DNA from: Candidatus Woesearchaeota archaeon
GTDB taxonomy: Archaea; Nanobdellota; Nanobdellia; UBA10117; ARS21
DNA: 5,494 bases
Assembly: GCA_002725495.1 (NCBI GenBank)
Contig: PBPJ01000010.1
Coordinates: 1 to 5,494, forward strand
Direction: 5' to 3'
The position numbers and the translations under genes are program-made. Below, piece by piece: positions 4,047 through 5,494 of this stretch. Position 1 is the first letter of the stretch; every line of letters starts with the position of its first letter. The notes below the pieces were generated by a model, which was not told where the DNA came from, ran no database searches, and saw only the letters and a program-made list of their open reading frames with translations.

Positions 4047-5494
4047 CATCAGTCATCGACGAAATTTCAAGCTCAAAGTTATTAAGTAGTATTGTGCAAA
4101 CAGCAGGAGTAGTTGCTGCACATAGTTTTTTAGGTCCTGCTGGCGGCATTATTGCTGCAGCGGTACTATCTGAGGTATTTAAGCCTGATATGCCGAATCT
4201 AAACATTGACCCCCCTCGCAAAGAGTTTGAGGGCTTAAAAGCAAATCAGATTGATAATTTAAGACCACATAATATCGTGTATGGGGAACGCACAGTAGGC
4301 GGAAGTATCTTTCATCGTACAACAACCACTAGTGTAGATTATGAAAATTTCAACTCGGATCAGTCTAATGAATATCTACATCAGTGTGTAGCTTTGGTTG
4401 GTCATGAATGTGATAGTGTTGAGCAACATTTTATTAATAATAGTAGTGTTTCTTTAAACGCTAATGATATGGTCACTGACAATAAGTATAGAGCACCTAT
4501 TGTTAGAGACGGAAAAGATATTACAACCAGTATTCGAGAAGATTATAGTCACACATCTTATTTATTTAAAACTTGGAATGGCAACGGTCCTCGTGGTGTT
4601 TATGGTGAAAATCACACTCCTTTTAATTATTTTGCTGCAAATTCAGGAAAAATTCCTGTAAACGGTTTAGAGCCAAATAAAACATATGACTTTACCAACC
4701 AAAAATTGCAAATTGAAGGATATACAGAACATGACTTTAACTATGATTATGATGATGCATCGAAGTTATATCATACTACTATAAGCACTGATCTATATGG
4801 TCAAACTACTACAACAGTAACACACCTTGTACCGAATATTGGATACTCCAAAATTACAAATCCAAAAAATGAATTATTTAATTTTACAATTGTTGGATCG
4901 TTTAACACTAATTCGAAAGGAGAAGCAGATATACCAGTATCTCATCAACCATTACCGTTAAGAATATATTGGCAATTGCCTGAAGGTCCTTTTGAATTTA
5001 TAAAATTAAAAGTTTTAGGAAGTTTAAATTACAATTTAGGTTTTATTGATCGTACATTAAGTAGTATGTTTTACAATGTTAGATTACCTGATCATATATA
5101 TCGAGTAAAAAGAAGAATTTTTTTTGAGGAAAATGTTTCTTATTCTATGTCGATTAGAATTAAGACCAAACTTGGCACAAATAATCAAACAGCTGACGAT
5201 TCTACTCTAGTAAAAAGTTTTCAATCTGATTCGTCTTTTAATTTAAATGTCAACGATTTGTTTTGTGCAAATAATGCGTATCTGTACACGACATGTAGAT
5301 ATCATCCAGATGTATATAGGAACATAGGAATACCGTCATTTCAGGCAAAATTTAAAGGAAAAAAATGTTATGACCCTCGTACTTCTAATACATCATACAC
5401 AAATAATCCTGTTTTACATTTGTACGATTACTTAGTCGATTCTAAATATGGTGTAAATGTTAATTCTACTTTAATTGATGAATCGTCTTTTATT
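4043..5494 (+). CDS. Tail tip / host specificity protein, lambda J-like (GTA g15 position), 5' part, runs off the window
   Basis: The frame is open from ATG 4043 to the last base (484 codons, no stop), so the gene is incomplete at its 3' end. Proteins of this family form the central tip and recognise the host. In order: a Gly/Ala-rich hydrophobic helix near the N-terminus (about 18-46, AGVVAAHSFLGPAGGIIAAA); the family hallmark LRPHNIVYGERTVGGSIFH (73-91), matching 'aprriVYG..RvGG.i'; CVALVGHECDSVEQHFINN (115-133), matching 'ia..gEi.~ie.v~in'; and, much later, IRIKTKLGTNNQTADDSTLV (371-390), GIPSFQAKFKGKKCYDPRT (429-447) and NNPVLHLYDYLVDSKYGVNV (454-473), matching 'kG.kvyDpRt...~s.NPal...dyl.~..yG'. 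Residues about 165-365 are extra compared with the usual spacing of these blocks. The start overlaps the previous stop (ATGA), with GGAG 10 bases upstream. Confidence 0.88.
   Translation, partial: MTSVIDEISSSKLLSSIVQTAGVVAAHSFLGPAGGIIAAAVLSEVFKPDMPNLNIDPPRKEFEGLKANQIDNLRPHNIVYGERTVGGSIFHRTTTTSVDYENFNSDQSNEYLHQCVALVGHECDSVEQHFINNSSVSLNANDMVTDNKYRAPIVRDGKDITTSIREDYSHTSYLFKTWNGNGPRGVYGENHTPFNYFAANSGKIPVNGLEPNKTYDFTNQKLQIEGYTEHDFNYDYDDASKLYHTTISTDLYGQTTTTVTHLVPNIGYSKITNPKNELFNFTIVGSFNTNSKGEADIPVSHQPLPLRIYWQLPEGPFEFIKLKVLGSLNYNLGFIDRTLSSMFYNVRLPDHIYRVKRRIFFEENVSYSMSIRIKTKLGTNNQTADDSTLVKSFQSDSSFNLNVNDLFCANNAYLYTTCRYHPDVYRNIGIPSFQAKFKGKKCYDPRTSNTSYTNNPVLHLYDYLVDSKYGVNVNSTLIDESSFI

Noticed and set aside
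4006..4221. Minus-strand open frame of 71 codons
   Set aside because: It is antisense to the end of the peptidase-like gene and the start of the J-like gene, both of which have family motifs in this stretch.
4464..4661. Plus-strand open frame of 65 codons with a hydrophobic end
   Set aside because: It lies wholly within the J-like gene in another frame; the hydrophobic Ile/Leu/Val composition comes from reading AT-rich codons out of phase.
1..5494. tRNA genes, CRISPR arrays, insertion sequences, attachment sites, defence genes
   Set aside because: No cloverleaf, spaced repeats, inverted terminal repeats, transposase or anti-defence motifs were seen; nearly every base lies in a tail gene.

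Overview
This window is part of the tail-morphogenesis operon of a siphovirus-like phage or prophage, all on the + strand. Its gene order matches the tail block of alphaproteobacterial gene transfer agents (RcGTA g9 to g15) and their related phages: tail tube protein, tail assembly chaperone(s), tape measure, distal tail protein, hub (DUF2163/BR0599-like), small Cys-peptidase-like protein (DUF6950-like) and tail tip/host-specificity protein (lambda J-like). The DNA is AT-rich, about one third G+C by eye, and uses the standard code. The protein families point to a phage of a low-G+C proteobacterium, perhaps marine. The host cannot be named from this window, and nothing here separates free phage, prophage and GTA-like particle.

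Layout. Bases 1-48 look like the last codons of an upstream head-tail connector or terminator gene. Then come the tail tube gene (75-491), a tail assembly chaperone (491-805) and a second chaperone segment (to 990) that has no credible start of its own and lies in the -1 frame after a run of ten A. It is best read as the product of a programmed -1 ribosomal frameshift. The tape measure gene (987-2435) follows by an ATGA overlap. After a 45-base gap holding a candidate promoter and a G-run ribosome binding site come the distal-tail-like gene (2481-3080), the hub-like gene (3080-3661), the peptidase-like gene (3654-4046) and the tail tip gene (4043 to the window end, 484 codons, incomplete).

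The genes form a translationally coupled chain: junctions TAATG, ATGA, TAATG, an 8-base ATGTTTAA overlap, and ATGA. Functionally, the chaperone and its frameshifted form would coat the tape measure. Tube subunits would polymerise around it on a tip made of distal tail, hub, peptidase-like and J-like proteins.

No new defence or mobile system is visible. Points worth a second look are the A10 frameshift, a roughly 200-residue AT-rich insertion inside the J-like tip protein, the absence of any histidine in the peptidase-like protein, a short hub protein without the cysteine-rich C-terminal domain of its relatives, and two TGnTATAAT plus G-run leaders.
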